From NCBI RefSeq assembly GCF_035917455.1, contig NZ_CP109078.1:1612001-1676000 (forward strand): DNA of 64,000 nucleotides. The letters are read 5' to 3'. Under the pieces are notes generated by a model that did no database searches, had not been told where the DNA came from, and saw only the letters and a list, made by a program, of their open reading frames with translations. Position 1 is the first letter of the stretch; the number at the start of each line of letters is the position of its first letter. The stretch is from Micromonospora sp. NBC_01796. GTDB taxonomy: Bacteria; Actinomycetota; Actinomycetes; Mycobacteriales; Micromonosporaceae. The translations under genes and the position numbers were made by a program. Shown one piece after another: positions 9,629-18,272 of the stretch.

Positions 9629-10144
9629 GTGGATGTTCAGGCGAAACCGTCCTCGACGGCCGAGATCCAACTGCTCCGACGTTCGTTCAGCGCGTACGCC
9701 ACCGGCGTCACGGTGGTGACCGTCGGTGGCGACGCGCCGCACGGCATGACCGCGAACTCGTTCACCACGGTGTCGCTGGACCCGCCGCTGGTGCTCGTGT
9801 GCGTGGGTCGGCAGGCCATCATGCACGGGCTGCTCGCGGAGACCGGCACGTTCGGGGTTTCCGTCCTGTCCGCACACCAGGAGGCGGTGGCCCGGTACTT
9901 CGCCGACAAGCGCCGCCCCCTGGGCGCGGAGCAGTTCGAGGCGGTGGACTGCGTACCGGGTCAGATCACGGGCGCGCCGCTGGTCCGCGGCGCGCTGGCC
10001 CATTTCGAGTGCAAGCTGCGGGCAGCTTACGACGGTGGGGACCACACCATCTTCGTCGGCGAACTGCTGTCGCTGGACCGGCATCTGGACGACAAGGCCC
10101 TGCTGTTCTACCTGGGCAGGTTCGCTCAGTTCGACTTCGAGTGA
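9629..10144 (+). CDS. Flavin reductase (HpaC-like, E6-type)
   Basis: Predicted 171 residues from GTG 9629, seven bases after GGAGG. The FMN-binding split-barrel family is shown by FSAYATGVTVVTV near the start, HGMTANSFTTVSLDPPLVLVC, FGVSVLS, and a C-terminal HTIFVGELLSL motif. These enzymes reduce free FAD or FMN with NAD(P)H for a separate two-component monooxygenase. In the C-1027 pathway SgcE6 plays this part. No HpaB-type oxygenase lies next to it; the only acyl-CoA-dehydrogenase-fold monooxygenase in the window starts at 62.8 kb. It belongs to the PKSE operon by spacing (23 bp upstream, 14 bp downstream). Confidence 0.9.
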   Translation: MDVQAKPSSTAEIQLLRRSFSAYATGVTVVTVGGDAPHGMTANSFTTVSLDPPLVLVCVGRQAIMHGLLAETGTFGVSVLSAHQEAVARYFADKRRPLGAEQFEAVDCVPGQITGAPLVRGALAHFECKLRAAYDGGDHTIFVGELLSLDRHLDDKALLFYLGRFAQFDFE

Positions 10145-10158
10145 GGTGACGTGGCGCC

Positions 10159-11517
10159 ATGACAACTCTGGATCGAGCCCGGCGGGTGCCGCCGGGACCC
10201 CCGCGCAGCTCCGCGATGCGGATGCTCGCGGTGATGAACCGGGACCGGTTGGGCATGATGACCGACGCGGCCGCGGCGTACGGCGACGCGGTCCGGCTGC
10301 CGGTCGGACCGAAGTCGCTCTACTTCTTCAACCACCCCGACTACGCCAAGCACATCCTCGCCGACAACAGCGCGAACTACCACAAGGGGATCGGCCTGGT
10401 GCACGCCCGGCGGGCGCTGGGCGACGGGCTCCTGACCAGCGAGGGTGACCTCTGGCGCAAGCAGCGTTCGGTGATCCAGCCGGCGTTCCAGAGCAAGCGG
10501 ATCGCCGCCCAGGCCGGTGCGATCGGACTGGAGGCCGCCGCCCTGGTCGAGCGGCTGCGGGCGTACGAGGGCCAGGGGCCGGTCGACGTGGTCAAGGAGA
10601 TGACCGGGCTGACCCTGGGGGTGCTCGGCCGGACCCTGCTCGACGCCGACCTGGGTACGTTCAACACCATCGGGGGCTCCTTCTCGACCGTCCAGGACCA
10701 GGCGATGTTCGAGCTGGCGACGCTGAGCGCGGTGCCGACCTGGATCCCGCTGCCGACCCAGCTCCGGTTCCGCCGGGCACGGCGGGACCTGGAACGGATC
10801 GTCGACCAGTTGGTCGCCGACCGTCGGGCGAGCACCGGGAACCGCGACGACGTCCTGTCCCGGCTGATCATCTCGGCCGGGCAGGAGTCCGACCCCCGGG
10901 TGGGACGGGAGCGGCTGCGCGACGAACTGGTGACCCTGCTGCTGGCCGGGCACGAGACGACCGCGAGCACGTTGACCTGGAGTCTCTACCTGATCGACCA
11001 GCATCCGCAGGTGTGGGAGCGGATGCACGCCGAGGCGGTCGAGGTGCTCGGTGACCGGCCACCGGTCTACGAGGACCTGCGGGGGCTGAAGTACACGGCG
11101 ATGGTGGTGGAGGAGGTGATGCGACTCTTCCCGCCGGTGTGGCTGTTGCCGCGCAAGGCGTTGCGGGAGGACAACGTGGGCGGCTACCACGTACCCGCCG
11201 GGGCGGACGTGGTGGTGTGCACGTACACCCTGCACCGGCACCCGGACTTCTGGCCGTCGCCGGAGCGGTTCGACCCGGAGCGGTTCGACCCGGCCCGTTC
11301 GGGCGACCGGCCCCGGTACGCGTACATCCCGTTCGGTGCCGGTCCCCGGTTCTGCGTCGGCAACCACCTGGGCATGATGGAGGCGGCCTTCGTCCTCGCC
11401 ATGCTGGCCCGTGAGCTGCGGCTGGTGAAGGCTCCGGAGCACGAGGTGGTGCCGGAGCCGATGCTGTCGCTGCGGATGCGCGACGGGCTGCCGATGACGG
11501 TACGCAGCCTGCGCTGA
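10159..11517 (+). CDS. Cytochrome P450
   Basis: Predicted 452 residues from ATG 10159. Conserved P450 elements are all present: I-helix AGHETT at 263-268, K-helix ExxR at 319-322 (EVMR), and the heme loop PFGAGPRFCVGNHLG with the thiolate Cys 399. The lack of a membrane anchor and the AGHETTAS/EEVMRLFPPVW style resemble soluble fatty-acid or polyketide hydroxylases rather than the shorter macrolide CYPs. As last gene of the pksE operon it probably oxidises the polyene or enediyne core; the substrate is not readable from sequence. A strong terminator follows 19 bp after the stop. Confidence 0.92.
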   Translation: MTTLDRARRVPPGPPRSSAMRMLAVMNRDRLGMMTDAAAAYGDAVRLPVGPKSLYFFNHPDYAKHILADNSANYHKGIGLVHARRALGDGLLTSEGDLWRKQRSVIQPAFQSKRIAAQAGAIGLEAAALVERLRAYEGQGPVDVVKEMTGLTLGVLGRTLLDADLGTFNTIGGSFSTVQDQAMFELATLSAVPTWIPLPTQLRFRRARRDLERIVDQLVADRRASTGNRDDVLSRLIISAGQESDPRVGRERLRDELVTLLLAGHETTASTLTWSLYLIDQHPQVWERMHAEAVEVLGDRPPVYEDLRGLKYTAMVVEEVMRLFPPVWLLPRKALREDNVGGYHVPAGADVVVCTYTLHRHPDFWPSPERFDPERFDPARSGDRPRYAYIPFGAGPRFCVGNHLGMMEAAFVLAMLARELRLVKAPEHEVVPEPMLSLRMRDGLPMTVRSLR

Positions 11518-11536
11518 GGCGTACCGGACATGGTTG

Positions 11537-11566
11537 TTGCCCGCCGGCGTTCGCGCCGGCGGGCAA
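11537..11566. terminator. Bidirectional hairpin terminator after the P450
   Basis: A perfect 13-bp stem (11537-11549 with 11554-11566) closes a TTCG tetraloop, with AA/TT at the base and TTTCC after it. It lies between convergent genes and can serve both. Confidence 0.85.
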
Positions 11567-11617
11567 TTTCCGGCGAGCGCGGCCGGGGCATCGGCCGCGC
11601 TCGCCGGTCCCGCGTGG

Positions 11618-12418
11618 TCAGGCCACCGCGAACGGCTCGTAGGAGCTGTCGCTGCGGACACCCGCGCGGATCAGGGCATCCTTGCGTACGTCGAACAGGG
11701 CCAGCAGGACCGGCGGATCCATCGTCCGCATCGGCTTGAGTTGCAGGTCCACCGACTCGACCACGCTGTCCCGGCACATCTCGATCGGCCCGACGATGCC
11801 CACGGACAGGTCGTCGGGGTTCAGCCCGGCGCCGTCGACGGAGTCCTCGGTGCCGGCCGGGACGGCGTGCGCCAGCAGGTACCACGCGCCCTTCGGTACC
11901 CGCTCCAGCGCGTACTGCCCGGCATGGTCCAGGATCGCGCAGCTCACCGGCCGGCCTTCGGGGATGCGGTCGGGGAACAGGCCGACGAAGGTGACCTGGC
12001 GTCCGGTCGTCGGGTGGGGATGGATGATGCCCTTGACCGTGCCGCACGCGGCCTCGGGGCCGCTGTCCGCATGGATCTTCGGCGTGAACCCGCCGAGCCT
12101 GCGGTAGGTGGTCGGTGACAGTCCCACGCTGCGGGAGAAGCGGGAGCTGAACGTACCGACGCTGGTGTAGCCCACCCGCATGCTGATGTCGGCGACGTTC
12201 AGTGAGGTCGACACCAGCAGCTGCTTGGCCCGTTGCAGCCGCAGGGCGGACAGGAACCGTCCGGGCGACAGCCCGGTCGCGCGTTGGAACATTCTCGAGA
12301 AGTGGAACTTGCTGAACATGGCCACCCGCGCCATGTCGTCGATCGTGAGCGGCTCGCTCAGATTGTCGAGCATCGTAGCGATTACGCGTTCTACAGCTTG
12401 TTCGGCGGTATCGTGCAT
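11618..12418 (-). CDS. AraC-type regulator with N-terminal HTH and C-terminal beta domain
   Basis: Predicted 266 residues from ATG 12418, chosen because GGGGGAG lies seven bases upstream; a longer frame to 12526 has no such site. Residues about 10-105 form an AraC double HTH (PLTIDDMARVAMFSKFHFSRMF and a second helix pair ending in SPTTYRRL). The remaining 155 residues carry no cupin or DJ-1 signature. They read like a beta-rich, possibly prealbumin-like domain (HPHPTTGRQVTFVGLF, YALERVPKGAWYLLAHA). HTH-first AraC proteins are unusual, since most have the HTH at the C-terminus. Position between pksE and unbV makes it a candidate cluster regulator; ligand unknown. Confidence 0.8.
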   Translation of the reverse strand: MHDTAEQAVERVIATMLDNLSEPLTIDDMARVAMFSKFHFSRMFQRATGLSPGRFLSALRLQRAKQLLVSTSLNVADISMRVGYTSVGTFSSRFSRSVGLSPTTYRRLGGFTPKIHADSGPEAACGTVKGIIHPHPTTGRQVTFVGLFPDRIPEGRPVSCAILDHAGQYALERVPKGAWYLLAHAVPAGTEDSVDGAGLNPDDLSVGIVGPIEMCRDSVVESVDLQLKPMRTMDPPVLLALFDVRKDALIRAGVRSDSSYEPFAVA

Positions 12419-13084
12419 CGCGATTCTCCCCCGGATCTCAGCCGTTGCCCAAGGAGTAGCACTCAGGGACAAAAGCGCCTCTTCATTGACGTCGCTCGAC
12501 TCGATCAATACGGGGTTGCCCCACACTCACCCGTACTGACACTGCATCCCCGAAGCCCCGCTATCGCCGGAAGTACGTGGTCCGCGAATTGGCCCGATCC
12601 GGTGACCGCACACATCCCAAGCGATAGTTGTCGATGCTAGACCAAACCGTAACGACCAGCAACGGCTCCGTCACCGAACCGCGTTTGTCCTGGTGGCGCC
12701 CCCTATCCCAAGTCCCGGGCGCGACGCTGGCCTGCGGAAACACGTCCGGTATCGTCCCGACCAGTCCGAACTGAGCAATAATTTGGAGATAAGATGGTGG
12801 TGATTCCTGGTATCCATTGACCGACCCCGGTGCGGGCGATGCGTCCGCTTTCGATGTTGGTTGCATCGGTTCGGCCGCTAATTTCGCGGAATATCGCCTT
12901 TGCTCACCGCACCGCAACGGTCCCCCGACACCGCACCGACGGCCTTCGGACAGTGGCCGAGCGAAGCTTAAGAGACCATGAAATCCCTGGTCAGACACAT
13001 ATTGGCGAACATCTACAAGGCTTGCGGTACTCGATCATGTGTGGCAGCATGCATTGAGCGGACCCCACAAACCTCTGGAGTTCG
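12419..13084. other. Non-coding divergent regulatory region (666 bp)
   Basis: This stretch lies between the AraC-type gene (leftward) and the MerR-type gene (rightward) and must hold both promoters. It is visibly less GC-rich than its surroundings (for example around 12780-12800 and 12880-12900). Frames across it lack codon bias and homology. I could not assign a specific -35/-10 pair or operator with confidence. Confidence 0.6.
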
Positions 13085-13735
13085 ATGAGAATTTCGGTAC
13101 TCAGCAGACAGAGCGGGGTCCCGGTAGCGACGATCAAGTTCTACCTCAGAGAACAACTGCTGCCACCAGGTACACCTACCGCCAGGAACCAGGCCGAGTA
13201 TGACGAAGAGCACCTTATACGGTTAAAACTAATTCGGGTGTTGACCGGTATAGGAATGATGAGCATCGCCTCGGTCCGCGAGGTACTGGCAGCGATCGAC
13301 GACAATTGCCTCGCCCCTCAGGCGGTGGCCAAGGTGGTCACCAAGGCCCTCCTCGCGGACTACCCCACCGAGGACTCGGAGCCCGGCGTCATCGAGTCGG
13401 CGCTGGGGCGCATCGACCAGCTCGTCCACACTGTCGGCTGGCGCGTCGAGCCCGAGGCACCCGCAAAATCCACCCTGGCGCAGGTTTTCGCGGCGCTTCA
13501 GTACCTCGGCTGGGACGACGACAGTGACGCCTTCAGGCTGTACGTCTCCGCCGCCGACGCCCTGGCGAGGCACGAACTGGACCAGTCGCCGCAGGAGACC
13601 GCCGCCACGGCGGTAGCCCGTACCGTGCTGAACGAGGTGGCCTTCGCCGCCATGCGCCGGATGGCGTACGAGCACTATCTCGCCCTGCGGGTGGCCGGCG
13701 GCACGGCACCCGAAGAGGCCCCGCGGGCCGACTGA
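13085..13735 (+). CDS. MerR-family transcriptional regulator
   Basis: Predicted 216 residues from ATG 13085, with CTGGAG upstream. The N-terminal winged helix reads MRISVLSRQSGVPVATIKFY, followed by LREQLLPPG and the second wing ARNQAEYDEEHLIRL, all typical of MerR DNA binding. A helical linker (MMSIASVREVL) leads to an acidic, helix-rich C-terminal region of about 130 residues without the Cys pattern of metal sensors. It may therefore bind a small molecule or act constitutively. Its position in the middle of the enediyne cassette, upstream of unbV, suggests pathway control; this is inference from context. Confidence 0.85.
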   Translation: MRISVLSRQSGVPVATIKFYLREQLLPPGTPTARNQAEYDEEHLIRLKLIRVLTGIGMMSIASVREVLAAIDDNCLAPQAVAKVVTKALLADYPTEDSEPGVIESALGRIDQLVHTVGWRVEPEAPAKSTLAQVFAALQYLGWDDDSDAFRLYVSAADALARHELDQSPQETAATAVARTVLNEVAFAAMRRMAYEHYLALRVAGGTAPEEAPRAD

Positions 13736-14214
13736 GCAGCCGTTCGCCCGCCGCGCCACCGGGACGGATCCCCTTTCGCCGCGATCTATTCCCGGCGCCG
13801 GCAGCCACCCTTCTCCCATATTGCGCAGGTCAGGCGATACGCGGGCCTAGAGCACTTTTTGAGAAGACACCGGCTGGGCACGACGCGAGGATATCGATGG
13901 TCGGAAGGTAATTGGTCCGGCGTGACGGAATAGTCAAGGAAGGAAGGAAGAACGCTCGCTCGTCGCGCAGTGGCCGCCCAGGTGCAGTCCACAACTCGCC
14001 GGGCGCCGGGGCCGGTCATCCACCTGGTTCCACGGGCCGACCCCGCCGTGGGCCCTCGCGTAACTGGCGGTGAACCGACGAACGGCGTACGAATTCGAAA
14101 CGCCCCGTCGGACCGACAACTCCGCCAGTAAACAAGCACTCCGCAACCGCATCGCCGTACGCGATCGCCGGTTGTCGGGCGCTGCCCCGTGCCGTCTATT
14201 TCGAGGGGAAAACG
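13736..14214. other. Upstream region of unbV (479 bp), non-coding
   Basis: No frame here has convincing codon bias or homology. The stretch contains the 19-nt element at 13809-13827 and a purine-rich repeat (GGAAGGAAGGAAG near 13938). The unbV promoter must lie here; the long distance (about 390 bp from the element to the start codon) allows a long leader. Confidence 0.55.
13809..13827. promoter_or_regulatory. 19-nt element shared with the 56-kb methyltransferase upstream region
   Basis: CCTTCTCCCATATTGCGCA at this site matches 18 of 19 bases at 55958-55976. Both copies are intergenic and upstream of likely biosynthetic genes (unbV here). It contains the near-palindrome ATTGCGCA. The function is unproven. 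Confidence 0.35.
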
Positions 14215-16188
14215 ATGCCATCGAAACCCGGCGTCCTGCGCCGGTTAACCCCGGCCCTGTTCGTGCTCGTCCTGACGGGCACCCTGTTCGTGGCCGCTCA
14301 ACTACCGGAGGCGTCGGCCGAAGATCGCGCATCGATGGCCTCGCGCTTCCGGTTCACCGAGCTGCCCATCGCACTGCCCGAAGGGCTGCCGCTGCGGACC
14401 GTCCGCGAGGTGAACCCCGAATACGAGCACATCAAGTCGTGGATCTCCTCGGTCGGCGCGGCGATCGCCGTCAACGACCTGGACGGCGGCGGAGTCGCCA
14501 ACGACCTGTGCCTGGTGGACACCCGGAGCGACTCCGTGATCGTCACACCGGCACCGGAGAGCGGCGGCAGCTACCCGCCGTTCGTACTCGACCCCGCCCC
14601 GCTGCCGATGAACTCGGTGATGGCCCCGATGGGCTGTGCCCCCGGTGACTTCAACCAGGACGGTTGGACCGACCTGCTGGTCTACTTCTGGGGTCGTAGC
14701 CCGGTGCTGTTCATGCAGCGCGGCACCTCCGCGCCGCTGAGCCTGGCCACCTACCTCCCGATGGAGTTGCTCCAGTACGGCACCGCGCCCGACGGCCAGT
14801 ACCACGGCCCGCAGTGGAACACCAACGCGGTGAACATCGCCGACTTCGACGGCGACGGGCACCCCGACATCGGGGTGTTCAACTACTTTCCGGACACCGC
14901 CGTCCTCGACCCGCAGGGGCTCAAGGGCGTGACGATGAACCACTCGATGTCCCGGGCCCAGAACGCCGGCGGCGCGCACATCATGCGCTGGAAGTCGGCC
15001 ACCGTCGGCGCCACCCCGTCGGTGACGTACGAGGAACAGAACGCCATCGAGCCGAACCTGGCCACCGGGTGGTCCCTCGGCGCAGGCTCGGCCGACCTCG
15101 ACGGCGACCTGCTTCCCGAGCTGTACGTCGCCAACGACTTCGGCAACGACCGGTTCTTCCACAACGTCTCCACCCCGGGCAACATCAAGTTCACCCTCGC
15201 CGAGGGCCGCCGGGGTGCCTTCACCCCGAAGTCGCTGGTCGTCGGGCACGACTCGTTCAAGGGCATGTCGATCGAGTTCGGCGACCTCAACTCCACCGGT
15301 CGGTTCGACATGTTCGTCAGCAACATCACCACAAGTTGGGGCATCGAGGAGAGCAACTTCCTCTGGAAGAACACCGCGGACAACGTCGAAGAGGCGCGGG
15401 AGAAGCTCAGCAGCGGGGTGGCCCCGTTCGACAACAAGGCGGCGGACGCGAACATCGCCTGGGTCGGCTGGGGCTGGGACTCCAAGATGGCCGACTTCGA
15501 CAACAGCGGCCAGCTCAGCGTGGTCCAGACCACCGGCTTCGTGAAGGGCCACATCAACCGGTGGAACTGGCTCCAGGAACTCGCCATGGCCAACGACCTC
15601 ATGCTGGCCGAACCGCACATGTGGCCGAACGCCGAGCCCGGTGACGACATCTCCGGCTCGTCGCCGTTCGCGTTCTGGGTCCGGGAGGACAACGGCCGGT
15701 ACGTCAACCTCAACGAGGACCTGGGGATGACCGACACCACGCCGTCGCGCGGGGTCGCGGTCGCCGACGTGAACGCCGACGGCAGCCAGGACTTCGCGGT
15801 GGCCCGGCAGTGGGGACCGCCGGCCTACTACCGCAACACCAAGCCGGCCGAGGGCAACTTCCTCGGCCTGCGGCTGCACCGGCCGGTGGCCGGCGCGACA
15901 CCGGGGGCGGCCGGTCCGATCGGGACCCCGGCGTACGGGGCCCAGGTGAAGATCAAGACCGCAGACGGGCGTACGCAGGTCGCCCAGCTCGACGGCGGCA
16001 GCGGGCACTCCGGCAAGCGCAGCTTCGACGTCTTCTTCGGGCTCGGCGACGAAGCGAACAAGCCGGTCTCCGCCGAGCTCTGCTGGCTCGACCTCAGCGG
16101 GACGATGCACATGCAGACGCTCAACCTGAACCCCGGTTGGCACGACTTCATGCTCACCGACCAGGCCCAGGAGGTGGCGGGCTCATGA
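14215..16188 (+). CDS. unbV: Enediyne biosynthesis protein UnbV (E4 type), secreted FG-GAP repeat protein
   Basis: Predicted 657 residues from ATG 14215, preceded by GAGGGGAAAACG. Residues 1-36 form a signal peptide with a basic RR, a hydrophobic core and an ASA cleavage site. At least six calcium-binding-like FG-GAP/VCBS loops follow: DFNQDGWTDLL (145-155), DFDGDGHPDIG (210-220), DLDGDLLPELY (294-304), DLNSTGRFDMF, DFDNSGQLSVV and DVNADGSQDFA. This indicates an integrin-like beta-propeller, as in the UnbV proteins of warhead cassettes. The role of UnbV is unknown, and it is presumed extracytoplasmic. Its stop overlaps the unbU start (ATGA), implying translational coupling. Confidence 0.93.
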   Translation: MPSKPGVLRRLTPALFVLVLTGTLFVAAQLPEASAEDRASMASRFRFTELPIALPEGLPLRTVREVNPEYEHIKSWISSVGAAIAVNDLDGGGVANDLCLVDTRSDSVIVTPAPESGGSYPPFVLDPAPLPMNSVMAPMGCAPGDFNQDGWTDLLVYFWGRSPVLFMQRGTSAPLSLATYLPMELLQYGTAPDGQYHGPQWNTNAVNIADFDGDGHPDIGVFNYFPDTAVLDPQGLKGVTMNHSMSRAQNAGGAHIMRWKSATVGATPSVTYEEQNAIEPNLATGWSLGAGSADLDGDLLPELYVANDFGNDRFFHNVSTPGNIKFTLAEGRRGAFTPKSLVVGHDSFKGMSIEFGDLNSTGRFDMFVSNITTSWGIEESNFLWKNTADNVEEAREKLSSGVAPFDNKAADANIAWVGWGWDSKMADFDNSGQLSVVQTTGFVKGHINRWNWLQELAMANDLMLAEPHMWPNAEPGDDISGSSPFAFWVREDNGRYVNLNEDLGMTDTTPSRGVAVADVNADGSQDFAVARQWGPPAYYRNTKPAEGNFLGLRLHRPVAGATPGAAGPIGTPAYGAQVKIKTADGRTQVAQLDGGSGHSGKRSFDVFFGLGDEANKPVSAELCWLDLSGTMHMQTLNLNPGWHDFMLTDQAQEVAGS

Positions 16189-17225
16189 CCCACGTCGAAC
16201 GCATCAGCACCGCCGGAGTCGGCGTCCGTACCCCGGTCGCCACCGCACCGGCCCGGACCGACCAGGCGACGACCGCCGCGACCGGGGCACCTCCCCGGCC
16301 GAACCGGATCGACGGCAAGGACCCGCGCTATCTCGCGCTGCGCAACTTCGCCATCTCGATGAGCATCTTCAACATCCTCGGCTACTCGGTGTTCGGCTTC
16401 GAGCAGCCGTGGACGTGGCCACTGTTCGCCCTCGCGGTCGGCTACACCACCGAGTTCGTCTGCGAGACGATCGCGGCCTGGGCCGGGAAACGACCCGCGG
16501 AGTACGCCGGCAACGGTGCCTGGGGCGTCTACACCTTCCTGCTACCGACCCACATCACGTCGCTCGCGGCGAACATGCTGCTCTACGCGAACGACATCTT
16601 CTGGCCGATCGCCTTCGCCGTCGTGGTCTCGGTGGGTCAGAAGTACGTGCTCCGGGCGCCGATCAAGGGGCGGTTCCGGCACTTCATGAACCCCTCCAAC
16701 TTCGGCATCACGATCACCCTGCTCGCCTTCTCCTGGGTGAACATCGCGCCGCCGTACCACTTCACGGAGAACGTGCCGGACGTGATCCGGATCGTGATCC
16801 CGGTGGTCATCCTCACGGCCGGGACGGTGCTCAACGCCGCCCTGACCAAGAAAGTCGGCCTGATCATGGGGTGGGGCGGCGGCTTCGTACTCCAGGCCCT
16901 GATCAGACACTGGATCTGGGACGTGTCCCTGTGGGGCGCGCTGGTGCCGATGACCGGGGTGGCGTTCATCCTCTTCACCAACTACATGGTCACCGACCCC
17001 GGCACCACCCCGAGCCGGTTCCGGGACCAGTTCATGTTCGGTGCCAGCGTCGCCACCGTCTACGGGGTGCTGATGGTGTTCAACATCGTCTACACCCTCT
17101 TCTTCGCCGTCACCCTCGTCTGCCTGGCCCGCGGGCTCTGGTGGTGGAGCCGGTGGCTGCGTGAGCGCCGGCAGGAGGGCGTGACCGCCCCGGTGCCGGT
17201 GGCGCCACAACCGGCGACCGCCTGA
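16185..17225 (+). CDS. unbU: Enediyne biosynthesis integral membrane protein UnbU (E5 type)
   Basis: Predicted 346 residues from ATG 16185, overlapping the unbV stop by ATGA, with GGAGGTGG upstream. A hydrophilic tail of about 45 residues precedes about eight transmembrane helices. The block HFMNPSNFGITITLL and the TNYMVTDPGTTPSR motif near the C-terminus are the ones UnbU shares with NqrB/RnfD-type membrane subunits, where a similar Thr/Ser region attaches flavin. UnbU proteins accompany every typical warhead cassette, but their reaction is unknown. The gene ends at a strong terminator, so unbV-unbU form one unit. Confidence 0.93.
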   Translation: MTHVERISTAGVGVRTPVATAPARTDQATTAATGAPPRPNRIDGKDPRYLALRNFAISMSIFNILGYSVFGFEQPWTWPLFALAVGYTTEFVCETIAAWAGKRPAEYAGNGAWGVYTFLLPTHITSLAANMLLYANDIFWPIAFAVVVSVGQKYVLRAPIKGRFRHFMNPSNFGITITLLAFSWVNIAPPYHFTENVPDVIRIVIPVVILTAGTVLNAALTKKVGLIMGWGGGFVLQALIRHWIWDVSLWGALVPMTGVAFILFTNYMVTDPGTTPSRFRDQFMFGASVATVYGVLMVFNIVYTLFFAVTLVCLARGLWWWSRWLRERRQEGVTAPVPVAPQPATA

Positions 17226-17239
17226 TCCATCGCCGGTAT

Positions 17240-17281
17240 GGAATGGCCCCCTGCCCTCACTTATGGTCAGGGGGCCATTCC
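17240..17281 (+). terminator. 14-bp hairpin terminator after unbU
   Basis: A perfect 14-bp stem (17240-17253 with 17268-17281) has a 14-nt loop and is followed by TCTCTGTTGTCCT. It lies 14 bp after the unbU stop. Confidence 0.8.
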
Positions 17282-17314
17282 TCTCTGTTGTCCTACCCCC
17301 GAAGAGGAGCAACC

Positions 17315-18250
17315 GTGAAGGTCTCACCCCAGCTCGTCACGGCGCCGCCCGCCCCGACCAACGCGCGACCGCGTACCGGTCGGGTGGTTGTCCTCAGCGT
17401 GTTGGCCGGCGTGCTGCTGGCCGTGGTCTGGTCCTACCACTTCGTCGACGCGGTCATCGGAGACAACGTCGCGAACACCCTGCTCGGCCACGACGCCAAG
17501 GGCACCGCCATCGCGGGTACCGCCGCCGGGCTGCTGTTCGCGTTCGTGTCCGGGCTCGCGGGTACGTTCACCGCCTGCAACATCGCCATGGCGGCGGCGA
17601 TCGGGCCGATGAGCCAGGCCGGCGCGACCGGTGGCACAACCGGCGCCCTGCGTACGATGCTGCGTCCGGTGGGCTGGCTGGCCCTCGGCATGGTGTCGGT
17701 GTCCGCGGTGTACGGGTTCGTCGGCGTCCTGCTCGGCGACCGCCTTCCGCAGCTCTCCACCGACCTCGTCGGCGACATGCCGGTACGCATTCTCCAGTCG
17801 TCGGTGGTCTTCGGGGTGATCGGGCTGGCGCTGGCCTATCTCGGCCTCGCGGCGCTCGGGGTGCTGCCCGACCCGTTCGCCACCCGACCCGTCGCCCGGG
17901 TCGTCGTCCTGGGCGCACTCGTCGGCGGCTTCCTCATCGGTCGGCCGTACCCGCTGTTCAACAAGCTGTTCCACTGGGCGGTCGACTCCGGCAACCCGTT
18001 CTACGGTGCCGCGGCGTTCGTGCTCCAGTCCCTGGGCAACATCGTGATCGTCGCGGTGCTGTTCGCCCTCGTCGTCGCCGGCACCCGGGGCCGGTTCCTG
18101 ACCTGGTTGTCCCGCGACCCGGTACGGATGGCCGTCATCACCGGCAGCCTGCTCGTCGCGTTGGGCGTGTTCACCGTCGTCTACTGGGACATCCGGGTGC
18201 CGGCGATGTTCGGGTTCGGCTGGTTCCCGACCCTGCCGTACAACAACTGA
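17315..18250 (+). CDS. Seven-helix integral membrane protein of unknown function
   Basis: Predicted 311 residues from GTG 17315, with GAGGAGC just upstream. Seven hydrophobic segments are visible. The second contains GLAGTFTACNIAMAAAIGPM, a glycine-rich helix with a single Cys that recalls the helix starts of CcdA/DsbD-type thiol transporters, but the paired Cys of those families are absent. A loop FLIGRPYPLFNKLF and a C-terminal YWDIRVPAMFGFGWFP stretch look conserved-family-like. I do not recognise the family. It is separated from unbU by a terminator, yet still lies inside the cassette and ends at another strong hairpin, so it may be a separately expressed accessory or export component. 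Confidence 0.75.
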   Translation: MKVSPQLVTAPPAPTNARPRTGRVVVLSVLAGVLLAVVWSYHFVDAVIGDNVANTLLGHDAKGTAIAGTAAGLLFAFVSGLAGTFTACNIAMAAAIGPMSQAGATGGTTGALRTMLRPVGWLALGMVSVSAVYGFVGVLLGDRLPQLSTDLVGDMPVRILQSSVVFGVIGLALAYLGLAALGVLPDPFATRPVARVVVLGALVGGFLIGRPYPLFNKLFHWAVDSGNPFYGAAAFVLQSLGNIVIVAVLFALVVAGTRGRFLTWLSRDPVRMAVITGSLLVALGVFTVVYWDIRVPAMFGFGWFPTLPYNN

Positions 18251-18272
18251 TCCCGACCGACGTACGACCTCT

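Noticed and set aside
12561-12998. Leftward frame of 145 codons in the AraC/MerR intergenic region
   Set aside because: No codon bias, no ribosome site and no recognisable domain; treated as non-coding.
14302-16143. Leftward open frame opposite unbV
   Set aside because: Antisense to the FG-GAP repeats of unbV; no homology or start signal.
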